Part shown: in pieces, positions 18,531-27,549 of the stretch
Layout: every line of letters starts with the position of its first letter
Position numbering within the stretch: position 1 is the first letter of the stretch
Assembly (NCBI RefSeq): GCF_900117445.1
Contig: NZ_FPEJ01000001.1
Coordinates: 734,501-798,500 of the forward strand
Source: Hyphomicrobium sp. NDB2Meth4
Lineage (GTDB): Bacteria; Pseudomonadota; Alphaproteobacteria; Rhizobiales; Hyphomicrobiaceae
Direction of reading: 5' to 3'
DNA: 64,000 nucleotides
Program-made: the position numbers and the translations under genes
Notes under the pieces: model-generated
What the model saw: the letters and a program-made list of their open reading frames with translations, nothing else
Database searches by the model: none
Told to the model about the DNA's origin: nothing

Positions 18531-19595
18531 TCAGGCTTCCCGCGCGCTCATCGCCTGCTTCAGCACCCGCGCGAAATTGCCGATCGCCAGCTTGCGGATG
18601 CTCTCATCGGCAAAGCCGGCCTTCTGCCAATAGCGAACCATCTTTTGCGCGTCCGCATAGCTCGTGATCGCCGGCCGTGCGATCGCATTCATGTCCGTGC
18701 CGATACCGGCGTGATCGATACCGATCCACTCACCCAGTTCCCACAAACGCTCCGCGTAGGCCTCCGGCGTCGCTCCTACATCCGAGCGCATCGGCCACAG
18801 CCCGACAACGCCGCCCTTGCCGGCGATCATTTTCGCCGTATCGATCGGCAACTGCCGCGCCTGCCACACCGGCATCTTCCAGTTCGGCTGCCGCGTGCGC
18901 GTCACCGACGAATGCGACCAGACCACCGGCTGCTTGGCGACCTCTAGCGCTTCGCGCACCGCCGTATCGGTGCAGTGCGCCAGATCGACGAGCATCCCCA
19001 GCCGATTGCACGTCTCGATCACCTTGCGGCCGAGATCGGTCAACCCACCGTATTGCGGACGCTCCGTCTGGAAGTCTCCCAGCGGATTTTCGATGTAGTG
19101 CACCAGCTGCACGCTGCGGATGCCGAGTTCATAGGCGTGCTCGATCGGCGCCGGATTGTCCTCGACGAATGTCGCCCCTTCGACCGTGAGCACGACGTGC
19201 GGCTCGCCTGCCACCGCCTTGTCGATGTCCTCGGGGGTGAGGACCAGCTTCAGATTCTGCTGATCGAGGTGCTGCTTGATGCGCGCAAGATCGCTCTCGA
19301 ACCACGCCCCGGCTTCGCCGCGCTTGGGCTGACCATTCTGCTTGATGCCCTTTGGGGTGACGCGCAGCCATGGCACGTCCCCGACAAGCGACCACGCCAC
19401 CAGCGTCGCGTTGCCGGCCGCCATCGTAGGACCTAACGGCCTCTTCTCCGGTGAAGCGCCCATGCCGAAGAAGAACAGGTGCGCGTGCATATCGCCGATG
19501 TAAATGGGCGGCGATGCCTGCGCCCTTGCAATGGGCGACAGCGCGCAGGAGGCGGCTACGGCCCCCTGTACGAACTGCCGGCGATCAATGCTCAT
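18531..19595 (-). CDS. Exported membrane dipeptidase-like protein (peptidase M19)
   Basis: 354 residues. The N-terminus SIDRRQFVQGAVAASCALSPIARAQA is a twin-arginine signal. The mature part has the amidohydrolase/renal dipeptidase pattern: YIGDMHAHLFFFG at the first metal site, MLVDLAHCTD, PVVWSHSS and HAGIGTDMNAI. It probably hydrolyses dipeptides or related amides in the periplasm with a Zn pair. The substrate is unknown. The minus-strand gene at 19717 lies upstream of it. Confidence 0.85.
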   Translation of the reverse strand: MSIDRRQFVQGAVAASCALSPIARAQASPPIYIGDMHAHLFFFGMGASPEKRPLGPTMAAGNATLVAWSLVGDVPWLRVTPKGIKQNGQPKRGEAGAWFESDLARIKQHLDQQNLKLVLTPEDIDKAVAGEPHVVLTVEGATFVEDNPAPIEHAYELGIRSVQLVHYIENPLGDFQTERPQYGGLTDLGRKVIETCNRLGMLVDLAHCTDTAVREALEVAKQPVVWSHSSVTRTRQPNWKMPVWQARQLPIDTAKMIAGKGGVVGLWPMRSDVGATPEAYAERLWELGEWIGIDHAGIGTDMNAIARPAITSYADAQKMVRYWQKAGFADESIRKLAIGNFARVLKQAMSAREA

Positions 19596-19616
19596 GGGGT
19601 CTGCTGCGGTCCCGCT

Positions 19617-19720
19617 TAGAGTGCTTCCGGAAAAGTGGGAGCCGGTTTTCCGATAAGAAGCACGACAAATTAAAGACCTAGGGCCGGCCCGCGGTTCAAT
19701 GAACCGCGGAACGGCTCTAG
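19617..19720. repeat. Rhizobiales-type palindromic repeat plus adjoining large hairpin
   Basis: Two imperfect palindromes. At 19621-19663 GTGCTTC and GAAGCAC flank GGAAAA...TTTTCC; this closely resembles a dispersed repeat I recall from Rhizobiales genomes. At 19689-19709 CCGCGGTTC-AAT-GAACCGCGG forms a 9-bp stem, itself flanked by CTAGGGCCG and CGGCTCTAG. The second hairpin reaches the stop codon of the next gene and may act as its transcription end. Confidence 0.7.
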
Positions 19721-20985
19721 TTGATCACCACTGTCGCCACGTAGTCCATGGTGCGCCTGTTGTTGTTCTCGGGCAGCAGCGTGTTGATGAGGTACGAGGT
19801 AGGCGAATAGTTCTCGGCGATGCCGGCCCAGTTGAATCCGGTTCCGATCAGGCGCGCGCGCCAGTTCTGCCACATGCGGCCAGTCATGCCGACGTAGTAA
19901 CTCTTGAGCCGTTCAAACCGCGGCTGCATCTCTTCGGCAACCTTGCGGTGACCAACGGACATCTTCGACATGCCGGCCGGGTTCTCGACAAAGATGCTTT
20001 CCAGCAGCGGCTTTCGCGCTTCGTCGGACAAATCCATCTGGTCGATGACCAGCATCGGGCCATCGGCAAGACCCGAGTACGTGCTGCGACCGTGCGTCGG
20101 CAGCACGTTGCCGGTCGCCTTCATCGGCTGCATCGGCATCTTGATGCACGCAGGCACGCGGCTGCCCTTGAAGGCTTCGCCGTCCTTGGCCGGATCGCAG
20201 TCGCGTAGCGACAGCAGCGCAAATACGAACTCCGAGCAGTACATATCGAGCGGCTTGCCCGAATGGCCCTGCCCGAGCGCGATCTGTCCGAACTGCTTCA
20301 CGAAGTCGAGGTTCGAGCCCGGCTTGTACTTTGGTGCGTTGTAGTCCTGGTTGAAGCTGATCTGGCTTGGATAGACCTTGCCGGCGCTGGCGTTGAGGCG
20401 CGTCGCCCAAGCCAGCAGGTTGGCCTTCTGCGTATCCGTTAGATCGCGCGGACGGATGATGTGCAGGAAGTTCAGCGTCCGGTAGTGCTCGCTGGTCAGG
20501 TCGCCGCGCCCGACGTATTCGCCATCGAGCGGGTTGTCGAGATTGCGCAGCGTGCCGCCTTTGTCGACATATCCGAAACCGGTGTGGCTAATGCCCATCT
20601 GGATGTTGGGATAAGCCCCCGCGCCGCCCCACTCGGTCCGGAACGTCAGCAGGATGTCGCCGGTCTGCACCAGCCCACTCTTCCCCAACCGCGCGGCCAA
20701 CCCCGATCTCTTCGCCACGATCAGGCGCAAGCCGACGTCGCCCTTGGCGTTGACGCCGTCCGGGTGCTTGAACTCTACCAGCTTATCGGAGGTGTTGAAG
20801 CTTTTTGGCAGCGGCGCCCACGCGCTTTTCGGAACTGCAAAATAGACGGGAATATTCAGTTTCTTAGCGAGGTCCGCGTTGGTCTTCTCGTTGTACGTGA
20901 ACTCGGCGCCGACGGCTGTCAGCGATCCGGAAAGAGTGCATGCAACGGCGCAAGCGGTCGCCAGCGCGTTCGTTCTCAGGGACAT
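19717..20985 (-). CDS. Exported YiiX-like permuted papain-fold (NlpC/P60-type) protein
   Basis: 422 residues after a start chosen at 20985, where GGGAGAA lies nine bases upstream. Signal peptide about residues 1-27 (ending AVGA). The central part fits YaeF/YiiX permuted papain-like enzymes: a GDILLTFRTEWGGAGAYPNIQMGISHTGFGY segment with the candidate His, and DMYCSEFVFALLSL with the candidate catalytic Cys. Such proteins cleave amides or thioesters of lipids or peptides. Substrate unknown. Confidence 0.7.
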   Translation of the reverse strand: MSLRTNALATACAVACTLSGSLTAVGAEFTYNEKTNADLAKKLNIPVYFAVPKSAWAPLPKSFNTSDKLVEFKHPDGVNAKGDVGLRLIVAKRSGLAARLGKSGLVQTGDILLTFRTEWGGAGAYPNIQMGISHTGFGYVDKGGTLRNLDNPLDGEYVGRGDLTSEHYRTLNFLHIIRPRDLTDTQKANLLAWATRLNASAGKVYPSQISFNQDYNAPKYKPGSNLDFVKQFGQIALGQGHSGKPLDMYCSEFVFALLSLRDCDPAKDGEAFKGSRVPACIKMPMQPMKATGNVLPTHGRSTYSGLADGPMLVIDQMDLSDEARKPLLESIFVENPAGMSKMSVGHRKVAEEMQPRFERLKSYYVGMTGRMWQNWRARLIGTGFNWAGIAENYSPTSYLINTLLPENNNRRTMDYVATVVIN

Positions 20986-21286
20986 TTTGGGCGTTCTCCC
21001 ACGCAACTTATGCCCATTGCTTAGCACGGGCTAAATATCCCCCAAACTGTGTCTTCTGATTGCGGCGCCAGCACGGTGAAACCGTTAATCGCGAGCGGGA
21101 GGTTGGTGTCAGTCGAGCGCCTTCGCGCCGGACGGATCAACTGCCGCACGCCCACGCGGCACCCGAAGCAACACAGCCGCGTGAATTTAGCGCGCCCGTT
21201 CACGCGACCGTCAGCGACAGGTGGGTATCAATTTCGCTTCTCGTCCGTAATATGGGCTCTCAACGAAGAAGGAACCGCTCCGAGGA
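20986..21286. other. Divergent intergenic region
   Basis: About 300 bases between the YiiX-like gene and the antiporter gene. It must hold both promoters, but I see no clear -35/-10, operator, hairpin or small gene in it. Confidence 0.4.
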
Positions 21287-23038
21287 ATGCCGCACGACAC
21301 TCCGCTTATCACCACCATTGTTGTCGGTCTTTGCCTCGCATTTCTGCTAGGAGCCATCGCACAACGCATCCGCGTCTCCCCGCTTGTCGGCTATCTGCTG
21401 GCGGGTGTCGTGCTTGGCCCCTACACCCCTGGATTCGTCGCCGATCAGTCGCTCGCCAGTGAATTGGCTGAGATCGGCGTAATCCTTCTGATGTTCGGTG
21501 TCGGTCTTCACTTCTCCCTTAAAGACCTATGGTCCGTGCGCGCCATCGCGGTCCCCGGCGCTATCTTTCAGATCGCCGTCGCGACTGCCTTCGGCATGGG
21601 CCTCGCCAATCTTCTGGGATGGCCCCTTGGCGCAGGACTGACGTTCGGCCTCGCCCTGTCTGTTGCCAGCACCGTCGTGCTCCTCCGCGCCTTGCAAGAG
21701 CGGCGCATCATAAACACGGAGCGCGGCCGCATCGCTGTCGGCTGGCTGATCGTTGAAGACCTTGTGATGGTCCTGACGCTGGTTCTGCTGCCGGCCCTCG
21801 TGCCCCTGCTCGACGGAAGTCTGGAAAACGCCAGCCCTTTCGGCGTTACCAACATCTTCGAAACCCTCACCATCACCGTCGCCAAATTGGTCGCGTTCGT
21901 CGTCGTCATGCTGGTGGTCGGCCGCCGGGTGATCCCGTGGATATTGCACTATGTGGCCCACAGCGGTTCGCGCGAGCTCTTCCGGCTTGCGGTCCTCAGC
22001 ATCGCGCTGGGATGCGCCTACGGTGCCGCGCAGCTCTTCGACGTCTCTTTCGCGCTCGGCGCCTTCTTCGCCGGCATGATCCTGTCGGAATCCGCGCTGA
22101 GCCAGCAGGCAGCTTCCGAGACCCTGCCGCTGCGCGATGCTTTCGCGGTCCTCTTCTTCATTTCCGTCGGCATGTTGTTCGACCCGGCGATTCTTTTGAA
22201 CGCGCCGTTCCTGGTGCTCACCACGGTCGCCATCATCATCATCGCCAAGTCGGTTGCCGCGCTCGTCATCGTTCGCTTGTTCCGCCGCCCCTGGGTAACG
22301 GCAGCGACGATCGCAGTAAGCCTCGCGCAGATCGGCGAGTTCTCGTTCATTCTCGTCGGCCTCGGCGTCACTCTGGGGCTCATGCCCCAACTTGGCCGCG
22401 AGTTGATCCTTGCTGGCGCGATCATCACGATTCTGCTCAACCCGCTGCTATTCATGCTCCTCGATCGCATGAAGCCGTGGCTTGAAGCACGCGACGGCGC
22501 CGCCGCGGCGCCGGCAACCACTCAACCACCGCCGCAGCCGTCGCCTGCGACTGCACCGGCCGAAGGTCCAGCCCCCGCCCCGGTTGCAAGTCAGGCGAAG
22601 GCCGAAATCGAAGCCACGACGCAGGAAGGGCACACGGTGCTCATCGGCTACGGCAACATCGGTCGCTGGATCGGCGAGGCACTGGCCGCCGCCAAAATTC
22701 CGCTCGTAGTCATCGAGGAGAAAGACGCGATTGTAGAGAAGCTGAGCGCTGCTGGCATCGAAGCCCTCGCGGGCAGCGCACCGTCGGCACTGTCTGCCGC
22801 CAATCTATCGAAAGCGCGCGCACTTTTGGTCGCCGTTCCTGAAGCTTTCGAGGCGGGGCAGATCGTCGCCCAGGCCCGAGCTGCAAATCCCTCGCTCTTC
22901 ATCGTCGCCCACGCCCATTCTTCCGAGGAGACCGAATATCTCTCCAAACTCGGGGCGAACGCGGTGGTCGAGGGAGCCCGCGAGATCGCCGATACCATGG
23001 TCGCGCGCCTCGTGTCAGAGGAGCGGCGCACAGCATAA
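21287..23038 (+). CDS. YbaL-type monovalent cation:proton antiporter (CPA2/Kef)
   Basis: 583 residues: about 12 transmembrane helices (7-395) with the CPA2 blocks SPLVGYLLAGVVLGPYTPGF, ELAEIGVILLMFGVGLHFS and SVASTVVLLRAL, a Pro/Ala-rich linker (about 405-440), then a TrkA-N/RCK domain with the nucleotide-binding GYGNIGRWIGEAL. It probably exchanges K+ or Na+ for H+ under ligand control. A Pro-rich linker and rather short C-terminus distinguish it from E. coli YbaL. Confidence 0.92.
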   Translation: MPHDTPLITTIVVGLCLAFLLGAIAQRIRVSPLVGYLLAGVVLGPYTPGFVADQSLASELAEIGVILLMFGVGLHFSLKDLWSVRAIAVPGAIFQIAVATAFGMGLANLLGWPLGAGLTFGLALSVASTVVLLRALQERRIINTERGRIAVGWLIVEDLVMVLTLVLLPALVPLLDGSLENASPFGVTNIFETLTITVAKLVAFVVVMLVVGRRVIPWILHYVAHSGSRELFRLAVLSIALGCAYGAAQLFDVSFALGAFFAGMILSESALSQQAASETLPLRDAFAVLFFISVGMLFDPAILLNAPFLVLTTVAIIIIAKSVAALVIVRLFRRPWVTAATIAVSLAQIGEFSFILVGLGVTLGLMPQLGRELILAGAIITILLNPLLFMLLDRMKPWLEARDGAAAAPATTQPPPQPSPATAPAEGPAPAPVASQAKAEIEATTQEGHTVLIGYGNIGRWIGEALAAAKIPLVVIEEKDAIVEKLSAAGIEALAGSAPSALSAANLSKARALLVAVPEAFEAGQIVAQARAANPSLFIVAHAHSSEETEYLSKLGANAVVEGAREIADTMVARLVSEERRTA

Positions 23039-23137
23039 GCCTTGTGCGCGCAGCTAACATATTGGCGCGGTTTCATACTTCCGTCGATTTTGCTCTGCAA
23101 CAAAGGCTTCGAATCGCGTTTATTGCGTAGCGGGGCG

Positions 23138-24487
23138 ATGAGAATGATCGATGGATATCAGAGCCTGCTGGCCAGCTTGGCCGCGGCCGCGGTCATCGCG
23201 GGTTATGCGCATAGCGCGCTCGCTGGCGAGGGCGGCTGCGCAGCCACCAACGCCGGTACCCTGAATGCCACGATCTCTGCGTCTGGTACGGCCACGCGTC
23301 AGATATCGCTCGAATCCGGCGACCTGCTGACATTTTCCGCCACCAGCGCCACGGTTGCTCTTGTCGGTGGCGAAGGCGCGCCGGCAACGCTCGTCGGCGG
23401 GACGACCACATCGGCGACCTTCAAAGCGCCGGAGGCCGGAAGCTATTCCTTCCAGTATTCCGCCGCTGTCGGCGCGGGCAGCATCCGCGTCACCTGCCTT
23501 TCTACGCAAACGGAAGCGGCAAATGCCGCCTTCCTCGAACGCCGCAAGGCGCTGCTCAACTCCCGCGAACCCGATCGGCTCCGCATAGATAGAGCGCCCA
23601 CACCGATTGCCAATGGCGACAAGCCGCTGTCGAGCAACGTGTCTGTCGGCGACAACGGCCGCGCCAATGGCGTTGAGTTCTCCGTCAGCCTGTCAGAGAT
23701 CACGGCGGCCGCTCAGGGGAACAAGAAGGTCGATCCTGGCATCGTCGATTTCTGGCTCGAGGGCCGGATGCAGGCCTACGACAGCAGCCTCGATACCGGC
23801 AACAACCTCAGCGTCCTCTATCTCGGCACCCGGTCGATGCTCAGCCCCGACATCATGGTCGGCGCGCTCGCCCAACTCGATCGCGGCGTCGAAACCTTCG
23901 ACCAGGACACGCCCGAGATGGCGGCGCGCGGCTGGATGCTCGGACCCTACATGAGCATGAAGCTCGGTCCCGGCGTCGTGTTTGACACGCGCGCAGCGTG
24001 GGGCGAAACCGAAAACGCCGTTGCAAGCGCCGCCATCGATGACAGCCTCACCGCCCGCCGTCTTGTTCGCAGCAAGCTGACGGGCACGCGTGAGTTCGGC
24101 GGCTGGAAGGTCGCCCCCAGCGTCGGCCTCGTCTACATCGAAGATGCCCTGCGCGACTCTGCGACCAACGAGACCAAAGCCGTCGGCACCGGAAAGGTCG
24201 AGGTGCTCCCTGAAATCTCCAAGCGCTTCGCACTCGACGATCAGACTTTCATCGAGCCGCGCGCCGCGGTTGGAGCGTTCGTCGGCTTCGATGATCTGCA
24301 GGCGCTCAATCCCGCAGTCACGACCGTTGGACCGACGGATGTGCAGTTGAAAGCCGAAGCTGGGGTAGCTGTTGGCCTCAAGGACGGTGCGAAATTGAAT
24401 GCAACCGGCGGCGTTGAAAGTGGAACGGCCTCGACCGCTGACAATTGGATGGGTCGGCTGCAGCTGAACGTGCCGCTCGGCAAATGA
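23138..24487 (+). CDS. Autotransporter-like outer-membrane beta-barrel protein
   Basis: 449 residues from the ATG at 23138. Signal peptide MRMIDGYQSLLASLAAAAVIAGYAHSALA, a small beta-rich N-terminal domain with two cysteines (GGCAATNAG, RVTCLS), a linker with RRKALLNSREPDRL, and a C-terminal barrel of about 250 residues (VDFWLEGRMQAYD, WMLGPYMSMKLGPGVVFDTRAAWG, ending GRLQLNVPLGK). The pattern resembles the barrel of alphaproteobacterial autotransporters, but the passenger is very short, so it could be a simple surface barrel. No substrate known. Confidence 0.7.
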   Translation: MRMIDGYQSLLASLAAAAVIAGYAHSALAGEGGCAATNAGTLNATISASGTATRQISLESGDLLTFSATSATVALVGGEGAPATLVGGTTTSATFKAPEAGSYSFQYSAAVGAGSIRVTCLSTQTEAANAAFLERRKALLNSREPDRLRIDRAPTPIANGDKPLSSNVSVGDNGRANGVEFSVSLSEITAAAQGNKKVDPGIVDFWLEGRMQAYDSSLDTGNNLSVLYLGTRSMLSPDIMVGALAQLDRGVETFDQDTPEMAARGWMLGPYMSMKLGPGVVFDTRAAWGETENAVASAAIDDSLTARRLVRSKLTGTREFGGWKVAPSVGLVYIEDALRDSATNETKAVGTGKVEVLPEISKRFALDDQTFIEPRAAVGAFVGFDDLQALNPAVTTVGPTDVQLKAEAGVAVGLKDGAKLNATGGVESGTASTADNWMGRLQLNVPLGK

Positions 24488-24490
24488 GGC

Positions 24491-24505
24491 GTTGCGCGAC
24501 GCAAC
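24491..24505. repeat. GTTGCG/CGCAAC inverted repeat, copy 1
   Basis: GTTGCG-CGA-CGCAAC right after the barrel-protein stop. The same arms recur at 27481-27493 (1-base spacer) and 34470-34483 (2-base spacer). Confidence 0.4.
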
Positions 24506-24673
24506 AAAGCTCCAATTTTGTCAACATCCTTCTTACGCCCATGCAATGGAAAGTTATTTTACGTGTCGCAATAGGCACGTATAGTGAGGTTGTAGGTGAT
24601 TAGGAGTAGCTGCGGGTCGCTGCCATTGGCAGTTGGAATTCTCCCCCCGAACCCAGTCTCTCCCGTGGCGCTG

Positions 24674-24691
24674 ATCTCCTGCGAAGGAGGT
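24674..24691 (+). promoter_or_regulatory. Hairpin that occludes a ribosome-binding site
   Basis: ATCTCCT-GCGA-AGGAGGT: a seven-pair stem (one T-G) closed by a GNRA-type loop. The 3' arm is the near-perfect Shine-Dalgarno AAGGAGGTGA of the gene at 24697. Folding would hide the ribosome site, as in RNA thermometers or ligand-controlled leaders. A second small hairpin (ACGTG/CACGT, 24561-24580) lies upstream in the roughly 200-base leader. Confidence 0.55.
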
Positions 24692-24696
24692 GACGC

Positions 24697-24900
24697 ATGG
24701 CATGCCCGAAGATCGAAGTCCGCGGTAAGAGAGTGATCCTTCTCAGCGGCTTTCACGACGTGGTCAAAGCAGCCCGCCCCCAAGCAGTTCTCGGCGAGTG
24801 TGATGTGAAGCAGGTCGATGGTCTCCATCAGTCTGCAAGACTGCATCCCGACGCGGTTGCCTTTGGCTATGTCGCAGGACGGTGGGTTCCGGCTGCCTAG
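24697..24900 (+). CDS. Small hypothetical protein (67 aa)
   Basis: 67-residue soluble basic protein starting MACPKIEVRGKRVILLSGFH. No family recognised. It is judged real because of the optimal Shine-Dalgarno sequence (AAGGAGGTGA, five bases before ATG), which is itself in a hairpin, and because a hairpin follows the stop. Single-gene transcript likely, about 140 bases upstream of rlmN. Confidence 0.6.
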   Translation: MACPKIEVRGKRVILLSGFHDVVKAARPQAVLGECDVKQVDGLHQSARLHPDAVAFGYVAGRWVPAA

Positions 24901-24927
24901 CCGGACCTGAACCGCGCTTTCATGCAG

Positions 24928-24954
24928 ATCCCCGGGTCCCCTGGATCCGGGGAT
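24928..24954 (+). terminator. Possible terminator hairpin
   Basis: ATCCCCGG (24928-24935) pairs with CCGGGGAT (24947-24954). Only TTTGCTGTATT follows, so the T-run is weak; it may also be a stability element. Confidence 0.45.
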
Positions 24955-25036
24955 TTGCTGTATTAGGGCAGCATCGTTAGATAAGGGCAGATCTTTCGCC
25001 TGGATGCCCTCTTGGGTGTTCTCTCTTGGAATTGCC

Positions 25037-26245
25037 ATGTCGCTCGCCCTTGAAACCACGGCTGGGGCCAACGCCGTCGTAGCCGACAAGCCGTCTCTGG
25101 CCGGGCTCACCCGTGATGGCCTGCGCGCCGCGCTGGCCGCTGCCGGAGTGCCTGAGAAGCAGCTGCGCATGCGCGTCAACCAGTTGTGGAGCTGGCTTTA
25201 CGTGCGCGGCGTGCGGGACTTCTCCGAGATGACCGACGTGGCGAAGGAGCTTCGTGCCAATCTCGCCGAGCGTTATTCGCTGAGCCGCCCCGAAATCGTC
25301 TCCGAGCAGGTGTCCGTCGATGGCACGCGCAAATGGCTGCTGCGACTGCCCGCGCAAGCGCGTGATGGTCGCCCGCCCGAGGTGGAGACCGTCTACATCC
25401 CCGAATCCGATCGCGGCACGCTGTGCATCTCCAGTCAGGTCGGCTGCACGCTGAACTGCACCTTCTGTCATACCGGCACGCAGCGCCTCGTGCGCAATCT
25501 CACTGGCCAGGAGATCGTCGGCCAGATCATGCTGGCACGCGATCGCATCGGCGACTGGCCCGGCGCCACACCGCCCGGTGATGGACGCCTGCTGCCCTCC
25601 TCCGAGCGCAAGATCACCAACATCGTGCTCATGGGCATGGGCGAGCCCCTCTACAACTTCGACAACGTCAAGGCTGCCATGGAAGTGGCGGCCGACGGCG
25701 AAGGCTTATCGGTCTCCAAGCGCCGCATCACCTTGTCGACGTCGGGCGTCGTGCCGGAAATTGCGCGCTGGGGTGCTGATACGGGCACCATGCTCGCGAT
25801 CTCGCTGCATGCCGTGCGCGATGAGCTGCGCGACGAGCTCGTGCCGATCAATCGCAAGTATCCAATCGCCGAGTTGCTGGAAGCCTGCCGCAACTATCCC
25901 GGCCTGTCGAACGCGCGCCGCATCACGTTCGAATACGTGATGCTGAAGGGCGTCAACGACAGCCTCGCCGAGGCGAAAGAGCTTGTGCGCCTTCTCGCCG
26001 GCATCCCGGCTAAGATCAATCTCATCCCCTTCAATCCCTGGCCGGGTGCACCGTACGAGTGCTCCGATTGGGACCAGATCGAGCGGTTCGCCGAAGTGGT
26101 CAATCGCGCGGGTTACGCAAGCCCGGTGCGCACGCCGCGCGGCCGCGACATCTACGCAGCGTGCGGCCAGCTCAAGTCGGCCAGCATCAAGCAGCGCGCT
26201 TCCGAGCGCGCCGTCCCCGCGCAGCTCGCAAGCAGCGGAGACTGA
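25037..26245 (+). CDS. rlmN: Dual-specificity RNA methyltransferase RlmN
   Basis: Radical SAM enzyme methylating C2 of A2503 in 23S rRNA and A37 in some tRNAs. The [4Fe-4S] motif is CTLNCTFC (CxxxCxxC); the [12 protein letters not shown]-binding block and the methyl-carrying C-terminal Cys in YAACGQL are present. ATG at 25037 gives 402 residues; the frame remains open 11 codons further upstream. It overlaps nothing and is followed six bases later by a small membrane-protein gene. Confidence 0.96.
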   Translation: MSLALETTAGANAVVADKPSLAGLTRDGLRAALAAAGVPEKQLRMRVNQLWSWLYVRGVRDFSEMTDVAKELRANLAERYSLSRPEIVSEQVSVDGTRKWLLRLPAQARDGRPPEVETVYIPESDRGTLCISSQVGCTLNCTFCHTGTQRLVRNLTGQEIVGQIMLARDRIGDWPGATPPGDGRLLPSSERKITNIVLMGMGEPLYNFDNVKAAMEVAADGEGLSVSKRRITLSTSGVVPEIARWGADTGTMLAISLHAVRDELRDELVPINRKYPIAELLEACRNYPGLSNARRITFEYVMLKGVNDSLAEAKELVRLLAGIPAKINLIPFNPWPGAPYECSDWDQIERFAEVVNRAGYASPVRTPRGRDIYAACGQLKSASIKQRASERAVPAQLASSGD

Positions 26246-26250
26246 GCTTC

Positions 26251-26682
26251 GTGTTCTGGAGAACTGCCGGGCGCCTGCTTATCGTCATCCCGTTTGCTAT
26301 GCTCGCTGCATCGCTCACCGTGATGTTCATTCTGGTGACGCTCGGGCTCGAGCGCATCACCGCCTTCCTCCATGCTGCGCCGATCGAAACGGACGATCCC
26401 GAACAGCTCTTCGCCATCATGGATCAGAGCTTGATGCTGATTGCGAGCCTCACGCTCATCCCTGCGCTTCTCGTCGTCATCGTCGGCGAGATCGCCCGCA
26501 TCCGCTCTTGGATTTACTACGTGGCTGGCGGCGGCGTCGCGCTCGCGGCCATTCCCCTGCTCGCCCGCTACGGCCAGAGCGGCACCATCACCACGCCGGA
26601 GGCGCTGGTCTGGCAAATCTTCGCCACAGCGGGCTTTGCCGGCGGTTTCGTCTACTGGCTCATCGCCGGCCGCAACGCCTGA
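26251..26682 (+). CDS. Small membrane protein, paralogue of 26927-27430
   Basis: 143 residues, GTG start six bases after rlmN. Four predicted helices (about 8-30, 55-75, 82-105, 118-138). The pattern GEIARIRSWIYYVAGG...ATAGFAGGFVYWLIAGR is clearly related to the protein encoded 240 bases downstream. Function unknown; probably translated with rlmN. Confidence 0.7.
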   Translation: MFWRTAGRLLIVIPFAMLAASLTVMFILVTLGLERITAFLHAAPIETDDPEQLFAIMDQSLMLIASLTLIPALLVVIVGEIARIRSWIYYVAGGGVALAAIPLLARYGQSGTITTPEALVWQIFATAGFAGGFVYWLIAGRNA

Positions 26683-26690
26683 TCACGATG

Positions 26691-26844
26691 CCACCGGACG
26701 CAAAGCCTCGCTCGGCTTGTGTCGCCCATAAACTCAGCCGCCGTCAGGCGGCCAGGCGCCAACGGCGCCCGGCGCGAGCGCCGGCTATCAGCCTGCACAG
26801 CCCCCACCGCACAGAAAGCCTCTCTCAGCTTGTGTCGCCCATTA
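26691..26844. repeat. Direct repeat pair flanking a triple-hairpin element
   Basis: A 41-base unit at 26691-26731 recurs at 26804-26844 (35 of 41 identical, both containing GCTTGTGTCGCCCAT). Between the copies lie three consecutive hairpins: GCCGCC/GGCGGC (26737-26752), GGCGCC/GGCGCC (26755-26769) and CCGGCGC/GCGCCGG (26769-26784). The last is identical to the palindrome at 10116. It looks like a REP/BIME-type mosaic element between the two paralogous genes. Confidence 0.6.
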
Positions 26845-26926
26845 GCCAGCCCCAGCCTTTTTCGGTTGAGCCACGCGAGCGAGGCCCTGTAAGCTCCGGC
26901 CGGGGTGGAAACCAGTGGGATTGGCC

Positions 26927-27430
26927 ATGCTTACGCTGTTGCGCGTTCTTTTCGGCTTTGCCGTCGCCTGTCTCGTCGCCGGCGTCGCGACCGTCGCCTT
27001 CGTCGTTAGCCCCATCGAGCTGGCGAACCTTCCCGCCGAGGCCCAGCCCGAGCGCCTCACCAACGCTGGCATCCTCGCGCTCCTCGCCGCAACCCATTCA
27101 GCGCTGTTCGCTTTTCCCTTCGCGCTCATCCTCATCGGGATTGCCGAGCTGACACGCGTGCGCTCGCTTCTCTATTACGTGCTCGCAGCTACCACGATCG
27201 CGTTGGGCGGCCTGCTGGCCATCTTCCTCTATGAGGTCCCCGGCCAGCCCTCGATCCTCAACGACTACGCCGTTGCCGCCTTCGCAACTGTCGGAATCCT
27301 GTCCGGCTTCACCTATTGGCTGTTCGCCGGACGCGGCGCCGGGGGCAGGCGCAGCGGCACTACGCCCGCTGCTACGACGCCCGAACCGGACACGACAGAG
27401 GGCGACACCCCCGCGCCTCAGCCGACCTGA
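26927..27430 (+). CDS. Small membrane protein, paralogue of 26251-26682
   Basis: 167 residues from ATG 26927 (an in-frame GTG lies four codons upstream). Four helices, with IGIAELTRVRSLLYYVLAATTIALGG and ATVGILSGFTYWLFAGR matching its upstream paralogue, and a Thr/Pro/Glu-rich tail of about 30 residues. No characterised family recognised. Tandem duplication is the simplest origin. Confidence 0.7.
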   Translation: MLTLLRVLFGFAVACLVAGVATVAFVVSPIELANLPAEAQPERLTNAGILALLAATHSALFAFPFALILIGIAELTRVRSLLYYVLAATTIALGGLLAIFLYEVPGQPSILNDYAVAAFATVGILSGFTYWLFAGRGAGGRRSGTTPAATTPEPDTTEGDTPAPQPT

Positions 27431-27480
27431 GCTTCCGGCAACCACCGAAAGACCAAGCCTTTTTCACGCGCAATTGTGTT

Positions 27481-27493
27481 GTTGCGACGCAAC
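27481..27493. repeat. GTTGCG/CGCAAC inverted repeat, copy 2
   Basis: GTTGCG-A-CGCAAC, 57 bases before the start of the gene at 27550. Placement suits a promoter operator. Confidence 0.4.
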
Positions 27494-27549
27494 GAAGAGG
27501 CTACTCTTGATGAAATATCGTGTTGCGGGGGCAAGGAGAGGTTCACCGC

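Noticed and set aside
23106-23125. tRNA T-loop-like TTCGAATC
   Set aside because: No matching acceptor, D or anticodon stems around it.
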